Source: JBBDMX01 sp040878035
GTDB taxonomy: Bacteria > Planctomycetota > Phycisphaerae > Phycisphaerales > Phycisphaeraceae
NCBI GenBank assembly: GCA_040878035.1
Contig: JBBDMX010000084.1
Span: 10,458-74,457 of the forward strand
Direction of reading: 5' to 3'
DNA length: 64,000 nt
The position numbers and the translations under genes are program-made. Below the pieces are notes generated by a model that saw only the letters and a program-made list of their open reading frames with translations, ran no database searches and was not told the DNA's origin. Below, in pieces: positions 33,438 through 41,990 of the stretch; position 1 is the stretch's first letter; every line of letters starts with the position of its first letter.

Positions 33438-36400
33438 TCACGGTTTGGCCGCTTGACGCATTTGTTTGGCCCAGTCGTTCTGCCCCAGGGCTTCGTAGAC
33501 CACCGCCACATGCTCCTTGGTCTGGGGCAGCGGCAAGTTGACCAGGGAGCGGCACAGGAGGGTCAGCGCCTCCTGGTCGTTGCCGCGCAGATGCTCGATC
33601 CAACCCAGCGTATCCAGGAGATAGGGGTTGTTGGGCATCAGCGCCAGGGCGTCGCCGGCGACTTGCCGCGCTTCATTCAGCTTGTCGGGATGCTCCTGCG
33701 CCAGCAGGAACGCCAGGTCATTACTGGCCATCGAACGATAGGGGTTCTCATGCTTGGTCAACGGCTCAAGAGCCTTGATCGCCTCGTCGAAGCGCTTGGC
33801 GGCGTAGTGCACCTGCGCCAACAGGAAGAGCAGGTGATCGTTGTCGGGCTCGCGTTGGAGCAGTGCCTGATAGTGGCCTGCGGCGGCGTCGAACTCGCTG
33901 GCCAGCGCCTGCGCCGAGGCGGTGAGGGACTTGGTCAGGGCGCTGTCGGGAATGGCCTGGCGCGCCGCCGCCAGCGCCTGGTCGGTGGGCAGGTTGCGGT
34001 CCAGGAGCGACTCGGCGCGGAGGGCATGTGCCGGGATCAGTTCCGGCAGGCGCGTCAGGACTTCCTCGGCGATGGTCTGCGCCATGGCGGGCAGGCCGGC
34101 GCGTTGCGCCAAGACGCCCAGGGCGATCTGGCGGTAAGCGTCCTGCATGGGCAGCGCGGTGGCGTCGGGCAGGCGCGTGGTGGCCAGCAGGTCCTGGCGG
34201 AAGAACGCGCGGGCCGGCTCCGCCTTGTCCAAGGCGCGCTGGGCCTGGGCGACCTGGCCGTTGGCCATGGCCACCAGCCAGGCGATCAGGCCCTGGCGCT
34301 CCTGGATGCGGCTGGAGGCTGCGCCCGCCAGAGAGAGCTGGAGCAGGGGCGCCACGGGCAGGTCCTGCAAGGCGCTGTTGCCGCGCCACAGTTCAGTCGC
34401 CTGCTCGCGCTGACCCATGCGCACCAGGAGGACGATGCGTGCCACGCTGCGTTCGGGCGTGGCCGGTTCGAGGTTGGCCAGGGCGGTGAGCGTGTCCAGG
34501 GCCTGCTGCCAGTCGGCCTGGCGCACGATCTGGCGATAGCGCACCTTGAGCCAGGCGGCGCGGCTGTCGGCCGGCAACGCCATCTCGTCGATGCCCTGCG
34601 CGATCCAGCCGACGATCACGCCGGTTTCCTCCGCCAGGGGATTGCGGTCGAGCATCTCCTGGACGAGCGTGGGCACGGTGCGGCTGTTGCGTGCCAGTCG
34701 GGTGAAGCGTTGCTTGGCGGCCGCCGGTTCCTTGGCGCCCAGCTCCAGGTCCGCCAGCGTGATCTGTGCCGAGGCATACTGGGGCGACAGCAGGGTGATG
34801 GCTTCGAGCCAGCGCCGCGCCATTTCGGCCTGGCCCATGCGCCAATAGATGCGCCCCATGGCCAGCATGGCCTCGGAGGGCAAGGTCATGCCCTGGTCGT
34901 GCAACTGGTGATAGAGCGCCAGTGCCGGGGCAAACAATCCCAGGCGCAGGTTCATGTCCGCCAGTTCGGAAAAGGCCGCCACCTTGGCCTGCGTGCCCAG
35001 TTCCGCCGCCTGCTGGTACGCCTGCTGGGCGTTGGGAAAGTCCAGGGACGCCTCATAGGCCCGGCCCAACTCCAGGCGCAGGGCCAGGAAATCCGGCGCC
35101 AGCTTGATCGCCAGGTTGAAGACCGCCGCGGCTTCCACCGGGCGATCACCTTTCATCAGCACCTGGCCGCGCCATTGCAGCAGCGTGGCGTTGTCCGGCT
35201 CCTGCTCGGCCCACTGGTCCAGCAGGGTCAGGGCCGCATTGGTGCCCAGGTAGACGGCGTATCGGCGGAGCAGGTCCTGGCGGATGCGCTGCTTGTCGGG
35301 GCCCACATTCAGCGCCAGCCGCTCAAGCGTCTCGTAGGCCTGCTTGCCGCGGCCCATGCCCACCAGGCCGTCCACCTGACGCAGCATCGCTTCCTCGGTG
35401 CGCAGCCCCGCCTTGATCATGTCGTCGTAGACGTAGACCGCCGCCGCCGGCTGGTCGGTGGCGCGGTAGATCCGCGCGATCTCGTCGGCGATCTCCAGCG
35501 CCGAGGGGTCGCCGTCGCCCAGCAGCTTGCGGTAAAGAGGAATGAGCTTGACGGCGGCTGCCTCGGGCTGGCCCATGGTCATGAGCATCGACGCCATGGT
35601 GGCCCGCGCCAGGCGCGGATTAAGCGCCTCGAGCGACTCGAACATCGCCGACCCGCCGCGCACGTCCTGCTGATCCAGGTAGAACCGCGCCATGGCGTTG
35701 TAGACCTGGGGATTGTTGGGCTCCAGGTGAATCAGCGCCAGCAGTTGGGTTCGTGCCGAGTTAAGGTCGCCCTCGCGTTGCGCCAGGCGCGCCAGCATGA
35801 TGCGCAGCAGAGGGTCGGCCTGGCCGCCCAGCACGCCCTGGTAGGCGATGCGCCGCGCTTCATTGGGCTGGCCCGAGAGCAGCTTGATCTGCGCCGCCAG
35901 CACCGGCTGCTCATCAGGATCAACGGCGGCGGGATCGACCCGCGCCAGGTATTGCTCGGCGCGCTCGGGCCGTTCGATGGCGGCGGCGATGCGCCAGCCC
36001 AGCGCCAGGGCGTCATTGGAGGTGGGCGCCAAGCCAAGCGCCTCATCGACCTGCTCCAGGGCCTGGTCGCCGAAGGCCGTGGCCGCCAGCGCCTGGGCCA
36101 GGAGCAGGTGGGCCTCGATGTCGTTGGGGTTAGCGCGGACCACCGCCTCGGCCAGGGGCAGGGCGCGCTCCGCCTGGGCGGTCTGGAGATAGAGGCGGGC
36201 GAGCATGGCGTCGACGGACGGGGCCTCGGGCGCCTGCTGACGCGCCGACTCGAGTACGGCGCGGGCCTGGTTGAGGTTGTTGTGCATCACGTCGATCTGC
36301 GCCAGGCGCAGGTAGTGCTCGAGCCGGCCGGGCTGTCGCTCCAGGAGCGTGGCGGCGGCGGCGCGGGCCTGGTCGAGCTGGCCGACAAAGACGTAGCCGT

Positions 36401-37841
36401 CGGCCATCAGCGCCAACTGGGCGTCGTTGGGGCGGGGCATGATGGCGGCGCGGTCCAGCAGGTCGCTGGCTCTGCCGCGCTGCCCCACCGCCATGTAGTA
36501 GTGCAGCGCCACGCGCAGGGCGTCGGCGTCCGCCAGGTGGTGCTCGATGTACTCCTCGACATACGCCAGCCCCGCCTGGAGCTGGCCTTCCTCCGCCAGC
36601 ATGATCAGCAGGGCGTGTGTGGCCATGGGTTGGCCGGCCTCATAGCGTGTGGCGTCCGCCAGCGCGGTTCGCGCCAGCTTGCGATCACCGCTGTGCATCA
36701 GCGTCAGGCCGTAGAGCGCCTTGGCCGAGGGCGACCCGGGCGAGTCGGTCAGCAGCTTCTCCAGGATGGCCAGGGTTTCCTGGTGCTTGCCGCGGCTGTA
36801 GAGGTTGAAGGCCACGTTGTAGCGTGCCGCCATGTTGCCCGGCGCCGCCGCCAGCACCGCATCGAGCAGTACCTGGGCCTTGTCCCATTGATCCTGCGCC
36901 TGATACAGGCGGGCGCCGGTGTTCTTCCACTGGGAATTCTCCTGCTGCTCCTTGATGACGGCGTATTGAATTTTCCACGCCAGGGCGGCGCGTTGGTCCA
37001 GGGCGCGGGCCCACTTGGGCGTGGCGAGCAGGGCGTCGACGAGTTTCTCGGCGGTGTCGGCCGACAGTTGCGGGGCGCTGACGAAAGACTGCGCCAGCTC
37101 GAAGAGAGCATCCCAGCGTCCCAGGCGCACCAGCAGGGGCGCCGCCATGGCCACGGCCTTGTCGTGATAGGGCTGGGCTACCAGCGCCAAAGTCAGTTCA
37201 CGGCTGGCTTCGTCGAGCAGGGCGTCGCTTTCCTTGCGCAGCTTCAGGGCCTGGGTGTCGTTGCGAATGGCGCGGGTGGTGCCCGCCAGCATGGCATCGC
37301 GCAGCTCGCCTTGCCGCTTGCCCAATTCCCTTTCCACGCGCAGCGAATCGAACGCCGCCAGCCGCGCCATGTAATAGTGTCCATCCGCCTTGGAGCCCTG
37401 GGCGATGAACCAGCGGGCTTGTTCGCGGCCGGCGCTGATCAGGTCCACGTACTGCTGCCCCAGTCCCTTGTCGGTGACAAAATCCGAGCGGTCCAGCCAG
37501 CTTCGCAGTTGTGCCCAGGTCCACTCCAATTGGGCCTCGCGCCCGTCCAGGTCGTCGGGATGGGCCTTGCGCAGGTGGTCGATCACCTGGCGCGCTTCTT
37601 CCAGCCGGCCAAGACCCAACTGCGCCATGGCGGTGATGCGCAGGGCCCGGGCGTCGTCGGGGTTGGCAGCCAGCACGCGCGCGGCGATCTCGATGGCCAG
37701 TTCGGGCTGGTTGTTGGTCTGCGCGATGTGGGCGCGCTCCAGTTCGTGCTCGGTCGAAGCCTGTCCGCACCCGCCGATCCACGTCGCCAGACAGAGCAAG
37801 ACGACCACCCGAAACGGTTGTTGGGTCGATTGACGTATCAT
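33438..37841 (-). CDS. giant TPR-repeat lipoprotein (possible PEP-CTERM system component)
   Basis: A 1467-residue lipoprotein. The signal ends in the lipobox ATWIGGC, so the protein is likely anchored in a membrane facing the periplasm. The remainder is an almost uninterrupted TPR superhelix; typical pairs are ARVLAANPDDARALRITAMA, AEAVVRANPNDIEAHLLLAQ and LALMPNNPYLLDTLGWIEHL. It is next to two PEP-CTERM proteins, and TPR lipoproteins (PrsT type) occur in PEP-CTERM/exosortase loci, although this one is much longer than the PrsT proteins I know. No exosortase is in the window. Confidence 0.85.
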   Translation of the reverse strand: MIRQSTQQPFRVVVLLCLATWIGGCGQASTEHELERAHIAQTNNQPELAIEIAARVLAANPDDARALRITAMAQLGLGRLEEARQVIDHLRKAHPDDLDGREAQLEWTWAQLRSWLDRSDFVTDKGLGQQYVDLISAGREQARWFIAQGSKADGHYYMARLAAFDSLRVERELGKRQGELRDAMLAGTTRAIRNDTQALKLRKESDALLDEASRELTLALVAQPYHDKAVAMAAPLLVRLGRWDALFELAQSFVSAPQLSADTAEKLVDALLATPKWARALDQRAALAWKIQYAVIKEQQENSQWKNTGARLYQAQDQWDKAQVLLDAVLAAAPGNMAARYNVAFNLYSRGKHQETLAILEKLLTDSPGSPSAKALYGLTLMHSGDRKLARTALADATRYEAGQPMATHALLIMLAEEGQLQAGLAYVEEYIEHHLADADALRVALHYYMAVGQRGRASDLLDRAAIMPRPNDAQLALMADGYVFVGQLDQARAAAATLLERQPGRLEHYLRLAQIDVMHNNLNQARAVLESARQQAPEAPSVDAMLARLYLQTAQAERALPLAEAVVRANPNDIEAHLLLAQALAATAFGDQALEQVDEALGLAPTSNDALALGWRIAAAIERPERAEQYLARVDPAAVDPDEQPVLAAQIKLLSGQPNEARRIAYQGVLGGQADPLLRIMLARLAQREGDLNSARTQLLALIHLEPNNPQVYNAMARFYLDQQDVRGGSAMFESLEALNPRLARATMASMLMTMGQPEAAAVKLIPLYRKLLGDGDPSALEIADEIARIYRATDQPAAAVYVYDDMIKAGLRTEEAMLRQVDGLVGMGRGKQAYETLERLALNVGPDKQRIRQDLLRRYAVYLGTNAALTLLDQWAEQEPDNATLLQWRGQVLMKGDRPVEAAAVFNLAIKLAPDFLALRLELGRAYEASLDFPNAQQAYQQAAELGTQAKVAAFSELADMNLRLGLFAPALALYHQLHDQGMTLPSEAMLAMGRIYWRMGQAEMARRWLEAITLLSPQYASAQITLADLELGAKEPAAAKQRFTRLARNSRTVPTLVQEMLDRNPLAEETGVIVGWIAQGIDEMALPADSRAAWLKVRYRQIVRQADWQQALDTLTALANLEPATPERSVARIVLLVRMGQREQATELWRGNSALQDLPVAPLLQLSLAGAASSRIQERQGLIAWLVAMANGQVAQAQRALDKAEPARAFFRQDLLATTRLPDATALPMQDAYRQIALGVLAQRAGLPAMAQTIAEEVLTRLPELIPAHALRAESLLDRNLPTDQALAAARQAIPDSALTKSLTASAQALASEFDAAAGHYQALLQREPDNDHLLFLLAQVHYAAKRFDEAIKALEPLTKHENPYRSMASNDLAFLLAQEHPDKLNEARQVAGDALALMPNNPYLLDTLGWIEHLRGNDQEALTLLCRSLVNLPLPQTKEHVAVVYEALGQNDWAKQMRQAAKP

Positions 37842-38215
37842 GATTTACCAGTGTATCGGGTCAATGCCCGGCCCCATCCAGCGCGGGAAACCGCCTGCGC
37901 AGGTTTACCCTATTTAACATTGCGGCCCGGCGCGGTCTTCGTGTTACTCATGGATTTCCGCGGCAAGACCACCCAAGCCGCACTCTAACTATTGCCGATA
38001 CAGATGGTTAAGGTGTCCACAAAAATCCTGAAGCTAAAGGGTGCTCACCACTTGGAATTTCGCTATCCCATGGTATCCTAGTGGCATAGCTGTCCAGGGA
38101 GAACCTTGGGGATACGGGGCTTGGGCAGCACGGGTTCGGGGCGAAGTGAGGTTGTGGGACCACTTCAACATGGGCTTACCGTCGCAGGCGCGACGGAATG
38201 GATGGGATGGGAAAC
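37842..38215. other. divergent control region between TPR lipoprotein and PEP-CTERM genes
   Basis: 374 bases without a supported gene. It includes CCGCCTGCGCAGG-type palindromes, TGTCCACA at 38014, and direct words near 38060-38090 (TGGTATCCTAGTGGCATAG). I see no sigma-54 -24/-12 pair. Two divergent promoters must lie here. Confidence 0.35.
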
Positions 38216-38926
38216 ATGAAAACGTACTTGCGCAAAATGGGGATCGCTGTCGCGGCTCTGGGCCTGTTCATCGGTGCGGCGCCGGCGCTGGCGGGTGTCT
38301 GGGGAACCAGCGCTTTGTCCGAGTTGACCAGCTACCGCTCGGTCAGCAGTGGCTACGTCAAGGAGAGCAGCCCCACCAGCACGACGTGGGACAGCTTCCG
38401 CCTCGAGTGGGTCGTTACCCAGCAGGTGGACGGATCGTGGAAGTATGTCTACACCTTTAAGAACATGCCCTACAACTGCATCTACACCTGGCTGGAAGTC
38501 ACCGAGGGCGTGACCTACTGCGAACTGGATGTCAACGGCTACATCAAAGGCCCCCAGTGGACGACCGGCTACGGCGCAACCGGCTGGCCTACGGTCAGCG
38601 GCAGCAAGGTGCCCCTCTACGGTGTGAAGGTTGACGCCGATAACTTCGTCAACGGCAAGCTCACCATCGTCACCGATCGCGCCCCGGTGTACGGCAACTT
38701 CTTCTCAACCAATGGCAGCAAGTCGGTGTACAACGCCGGCTTCCTCACCTGGAACGGGTCGGAGTTCACCAGCACCAACAAGAACTACTTCATCGTTCGC
38801 CCTGACGGCACCACCCCGCCGCCGCCCGACCAGCCCTCGGGCATCCCCGAGCCGGTGACCGCGACGCTGAGCCTCCTGGGCTTGGGCGCCTTGGCGACGA
38901 TGACGCAGCGCCGCCCCGTGCGGTAA
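38216..38926 (+). CDS. PEP-CTERM sorting domain protein, copy 1
   Basis: A 236-residue exported protein. The signal peptide is GIAVAALGLFIGAAPALA, the mature N-terminus GVWGTSALSELTS, and the C-terminal sorting signal IPEPVTATLSLLGLGALATM with basic end QRRPVR. PEP-CTERM signals are processed by exosortase/EpsH. The middle is a beta-rich domain with no known family. Its tandem paralogue follows at 39217. ATG 38216 is preferred over an upstream ATG at 38198. Confidence 0.9.
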   Translation: MKTYLRKMGIAVAALGLFIGAAPALAGVWGTSALSELTSYRSVSSGYVKESSPTSTTWDSFRLEWVVTQQVDGSWKYVYTFKNMPYNCIYTWLEVTEGVTYCELDVNGYIKGPQWTTGYGATGWPTVSGSKVPLYGVKVDADNFVNGKLTIVTDRAPVYGNFFSTNGSKSVYNAGFLTWNGSEFTSTNKNYFIVRPDGTTPPPPDQPSGIPEPVTATLSLLGLGALATMTQRRPVR

Positions 38927-38949
38927 GTCGGCCTGACCCTATGACCAAG

Positions 38950-38996
38950 CCGGGGCAGAGCGAGCCGCCGAGGGCTCACGCTGCCCCGGTTTTTTG
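38950..38996 (+). terminator. rho-independent terminator
   Basis: CCGGGGCAGAGCG...CGCTGCCCCGG followed by TTTTTT, 24 bases after the first PEP-CTERM stop. A sister hairpin without the T-run follows the second copy (40028-40067). Confidence 0.8.
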
Positions 38997-39216
38997 CGCG
39001 CCGACGCTTGGCGCCCAGTAAACCTTTCCCCCGCACACGCCGATCCTATTATCGGATGCAAAAAAAACTGTATCGAGACCCTCCGCTTGGGTTGTCTTTC
39101 TGGCCAGGCGCGGTAAGGTTCGTTCACGCTCATACGGTTAAGCGTCGTTTTGGCCCTGGAGGGGTCACGTCCAATGGGATTGCCATCGCCTGGGAAGATG
39201 GCGGAAACGGAACGAC

Positions 39217-39936
39217 ATGATGAACCGCACACGCGTGGCGACCACTATGACTTTCGCTCTGCTGGGCCTGCTCATCGCCGCCAGCCCGGCGACCGCAGGC
39301 GTCTGGGGAACCAGCGCCCTGTCCGAACTCACCGGCTCACGCTCGGTCAGCAGCAATCAACTGGTCAAGCAAGGCGGCGGGTCGAAGTGGAACAACTTCA
39401 CGATTTCCTGGAATGTCACGCAAAACCTCAATGGCTCTTGGACCTATGTTTACACCTACACCGGCGCCCCCCCGGATATCTCTCACACCTGGATGGAAGT
39501 GACCGCCGGGGTGGTCCAGAGCGAACTGACGGTCAATAACACCGTCGTGGGACCCTACACCTACGCGGGCACCAACGGGGGTTCGGATCCTTATTGGCCA
39601 ACGGTCAACGGCAGCAAGGTCCCCATCTATGCCTTCAAGATGGACAACGAAATCGGCATCAACGGCACCTACACCATCACCACAGAGCGCTCCCCGGTTT
39701 ACGGCAACTTCTTCTCCACCGGCGGCGGCAAGTCGGTCTACAACAAGGGCTTCCTCTCCTGGAACGGCTCGGAATTCACCGAAACCAACAAGAACTTTTT
39801 CATCGTTCGCCCCGACGGCACCACCCCGCCGCCGCCCGACCAGCCCTCGGGCATTCCCGAGCCGGTGACCGCCACGCTGAGTCTCCTGGGCTTAGGCGCC
39901 CTGGCGACGATGACCCAGCGCCGCCCCGTGCGATAA
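39217..39936 (+). CDS. PEP-CTERM sorting domain protein, copy 2 (tandem duplicate)
   Basis: A 239-residue paralogue of the preceding gene. The mature start GVWGTSALSELTGSRSVSS and the last 45 residues (FFIVRPDGTTPPPPDQPSGI then PEPVTATLSLLGLGALATM) are nearly identical, while the middle has diverged to about half identity by eye. The start may be ATG 39217 or 39220. It has its own 5' region after a strong terminator, so it is probably transcribed separately. The products are likely surface or extracellular-matrix proteins. Confidence 0.9.
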   Translation: MMNRTRVATTMTFALLGLLIAASPATAGVWGTSALSELTGSRSVSSNQLVKQGGGSKWNNFTISWNVTQNLNGSWTYVYTYTGAPPDISHTWMEVTAGVVQSELTVNNTVVGPYTYAGTNGGSDPYWPTVNGSKVPIYAFKMDNEIGINGTYTITTERSPVYGNFFSTGGGKSVYNKGFLSWNGSEFTETNKNFFIVRPDGTTPPPPDQPSGIPEPVTATLSLLGLGALATMTQRRPVR

Positions 39937-40027
39937 ACCCGATCAACCCAAGGCGGCGCGAGTCCAAAGCGACTCGCTTTGCCTTGGCTTGGGGCCAATA
40001 TCGCGCGCCATAGTTCGCCATGTCAAG

Positions 40028-40067
40028 CCGGGGCAGAGCGACCCGCTCTGGGCTCGCGCCGCCCCGG
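40028..40067. terminator. GC hairpin between convergent PEP-CTERM and glyS genes
   Basis: CCGGGGCAGAGCG...CGCCGCCCCGG, homologous to the terminator at 38950 but without a T-run. It was probably duplicated along with the gene. Confidence 0.5.
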
Positions 40068-40083
40068 GTTCCCGGCAATACCC

Positions 40084-41850
40084 CTACCCCACCTTCTCCG
40101 CCAGGAACGCCCCCACCTTATCCAGCGCGATGCGCTCCCCCTGCTTGAGCGTGTCGCGGTCGCGCACCGTCACCGTGCCGGCGGTCAGCGTGTCGCCGTC
40201 GATGGTGAAGCAGTACGGCGTGCCCGCCTCGTCCATGCGCGCGTAGCGCTTGCCGATCGAGCTCTTGGGGTCGTACTCGATGTTCCACTTCTGCCGCAGC
40301 TCCAAGTAGAGCTTGTGGGCGACTTCGGGCATGCCCTCTTTGTTGACCAGCGGAAACACGCCGGCCTTGATCGGCGCCATGCGCGGGTCGAACTTCATGA
40401 ACACGCCGCTGGGCCGGCCGGGGTCGGCCGTGTACGCCTCGCACAACAGCGCCAGCGTGCCGCGGTCGGCGCCGGCCGAGGGCTCAATCACGTGCGGGAA
40501 ATACTTGGAGCGTTCGGCGATCTCTTCTTTGCTTGCCCCCTGGGCCTGCATCTGGACCTGTAACTCCTGGTCGAAGTACTTGAGCTTGTCGCCCAGGCCA
40601 CTGTGCCGGGCATGCTGCCGCAGATCAAAATCGGTGCGATGCGCCACGCCCTCGAGCTCGCCAAAGCCGGGGGCGGTGAAGGGGAAGCGATACTCGATAT
40701 CACACGTGCCGGCCCCGTCCTTGGCGTAGTGGGCCAGCTCGTCCTTGTCATGCTCGCGAAGCTGGAGGTTGTCCCCCGCCAGGCCGATGGACTTCCACCA
40801 GGCAAAGCGAGCATCGCGCCAGTAGCGGTACCACTCGTTCGCCGTCTCGGGCCGAATGAAGAACTCGATCTCCATCTGCTCGAACTCGCGGCTGCGGAAA
40901 GTAAAGTTACGCGGCGTAACTTCATTGCGGAAGGCTTTGCCAACCTGCGCAATTCCAAAGGGAACCTTTACCCGCGACGTATCCACTACGTTCTTAAAAT
41001 TGCAGAAAATGCCCTGCGCTGTTTCAGGCCGCAGGTATGCCCGGTTCTCATCATCTCGCACCGCCCCGATGTAACTCTCGAACATCAAGTTGAATTGCCG
41101 TGGCTCCGTGAGCGAACCGGCCTTATCGTTGAAAGGGGACGGGATGGCGGCAGCATTTTCCGTGGCATACGCGATCGAGATCGGAAGTAAGTAACCAAGC
41201 AACTCATTGCCTGCTTTGTCGACCAAATGCATTCGTACCGATTCAGATATTGGATTCTCACCGGGGTAGCCGTCATAGGCGCTATATGTCGTCGTCCCTA
41301 GTTGAACCTTCAAGGCCCCGACCTTCGTGCCTGGATTGAAAAAATGATTTGCTTGGCAGACCTCAGAGAACGTGCCAACATAAGTCTTTATGAGTTTCCA
41401 TTCGTCAGTAAGGAAACCCGAGTTTCCTTTTGCGACAAGGTTCGCCAGAGCAACCGGTTCAGCCTTTAGTTTCATTGTGATGAACAGGCCATAGAAATGA
41501 TCGGCCCGAAATCTCTGCTTCGTCTCTTTGTCGTCGATCATCGGATCATTGAACCCACCCACATGTCCACTCGCCACCCATACCTTAGGGTTCATGATGA
41601 TCGTGCAATCCACGCCCACCATGTCGATGATGTCGCCGTGCGGGCCCGCCGGCGGGCACTTGACGATGTCGTGCCACCAGGCGTCCTTGAGGTTGCGTTT
41701 GAGCTCGGCGCCCAGCGGGCCGTAGTCCCAGAAGCCGTTGATCCCGCCGTAGATTTCCGAGCTCTGCCAGATAAAGCCGCGGCGGCGGCACAGGGCGACA
41801 ATGTCGTCCATCGACTTGCTCTTGGGACTGGCGGCGGGACTCTCAGACAT
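40084..41850 (-). CDS. glyS: glycyl-tRNA synthetase, single-chain class II (mosaic composition)
   Basis: A 588-residue homodimeric-type GlyRS charging tRNA-Gly. Class II motif 2 is FRNEVTPRNFTFRSREFEQM, with glycine-pocket residues in EIEFF. The N-terminus RRRGFIWQSSEIYGGINGFW is diagnostic, and a C-terminal anticodon-binding domain follows. The middle (about 40900-41590, roughly residues 90-320) is visibly AT-richer and uses different codons from both ends, although the frame and motifs are intact. This suggests a recombined segment. The ATG at 41850 is clear. Confidence 0.96.
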   Translation of the reverse strand: MSESPAASPKSKSMDDIVALCRRRGFIWQSSEIYGGINGFWDYGPLGAELKRNLKDAWWHDIVKCPPAGPHGDIIDMVGVDCTIIMNPKVWVASGHVGGFNDPMIDDKETKQRFRADHFYGLFITMKLKAEPVALANLVAKGNSGFLTDEWKLIKTYVGTFSEVCQANHFFNPGTKVGALKVQLGTTTYSAYDGYPGENPISESVRMHLVDKAGNELLGYLLPISIAYATENAAAIPSPFNDKAGSLTEPRQFNLMFESYIGAVRDDENRAYLRPETAQGIFCNFKNVVDTSRVKVPFGIAQVGKAFRNEVTPRNFTFRSREFEQMEIEFFIRPETANEWYRYWRDARFAWWKSIGLAGDNLQLREHDKDELAHYAKDGAGTCDIEYRFPFTAPGFGELEGVAHRTDFDLRQHARHSGLGDKLKYFDQELQVQMQAQGASKEEIAERSKYFPHVIEPSAGADRGTLALLCEAYTADPGRPSGVFMKFDPRMAPIKAGVFPLVNKEGMPEVAHKLYLELRQKWNIEYDPKSSIGKRYARMDEAGTPYCFTIDGDTLTAGTVTVRDRDTLKQGERIALDKVGAFLAEKVG

Positions 41851-41990
41851 ACCGGTTCCTTTCCTGCGTGGAAACGCGGCATCTTAGCACGACGACGAAG
41901 TCATCGGTAGCCCAAGCACCAGCGGTGCGGGCGAATGGGAAGTCGGCGCAAGTGCGCCCGCACCGTTGGTGCCTGGGCTAACAAGGATGA

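Noticed and set aside
33342..37988. 1548-codon open frame on the plus strand opposite the TPR lipoprotein
   Set aside because: It is the antisense shadow of the GC-rich TPR gene: no signal, no domain, His/Gln/Arg-rich composition typical of reversed Ala/Leu/Glu-rich coding DNA.
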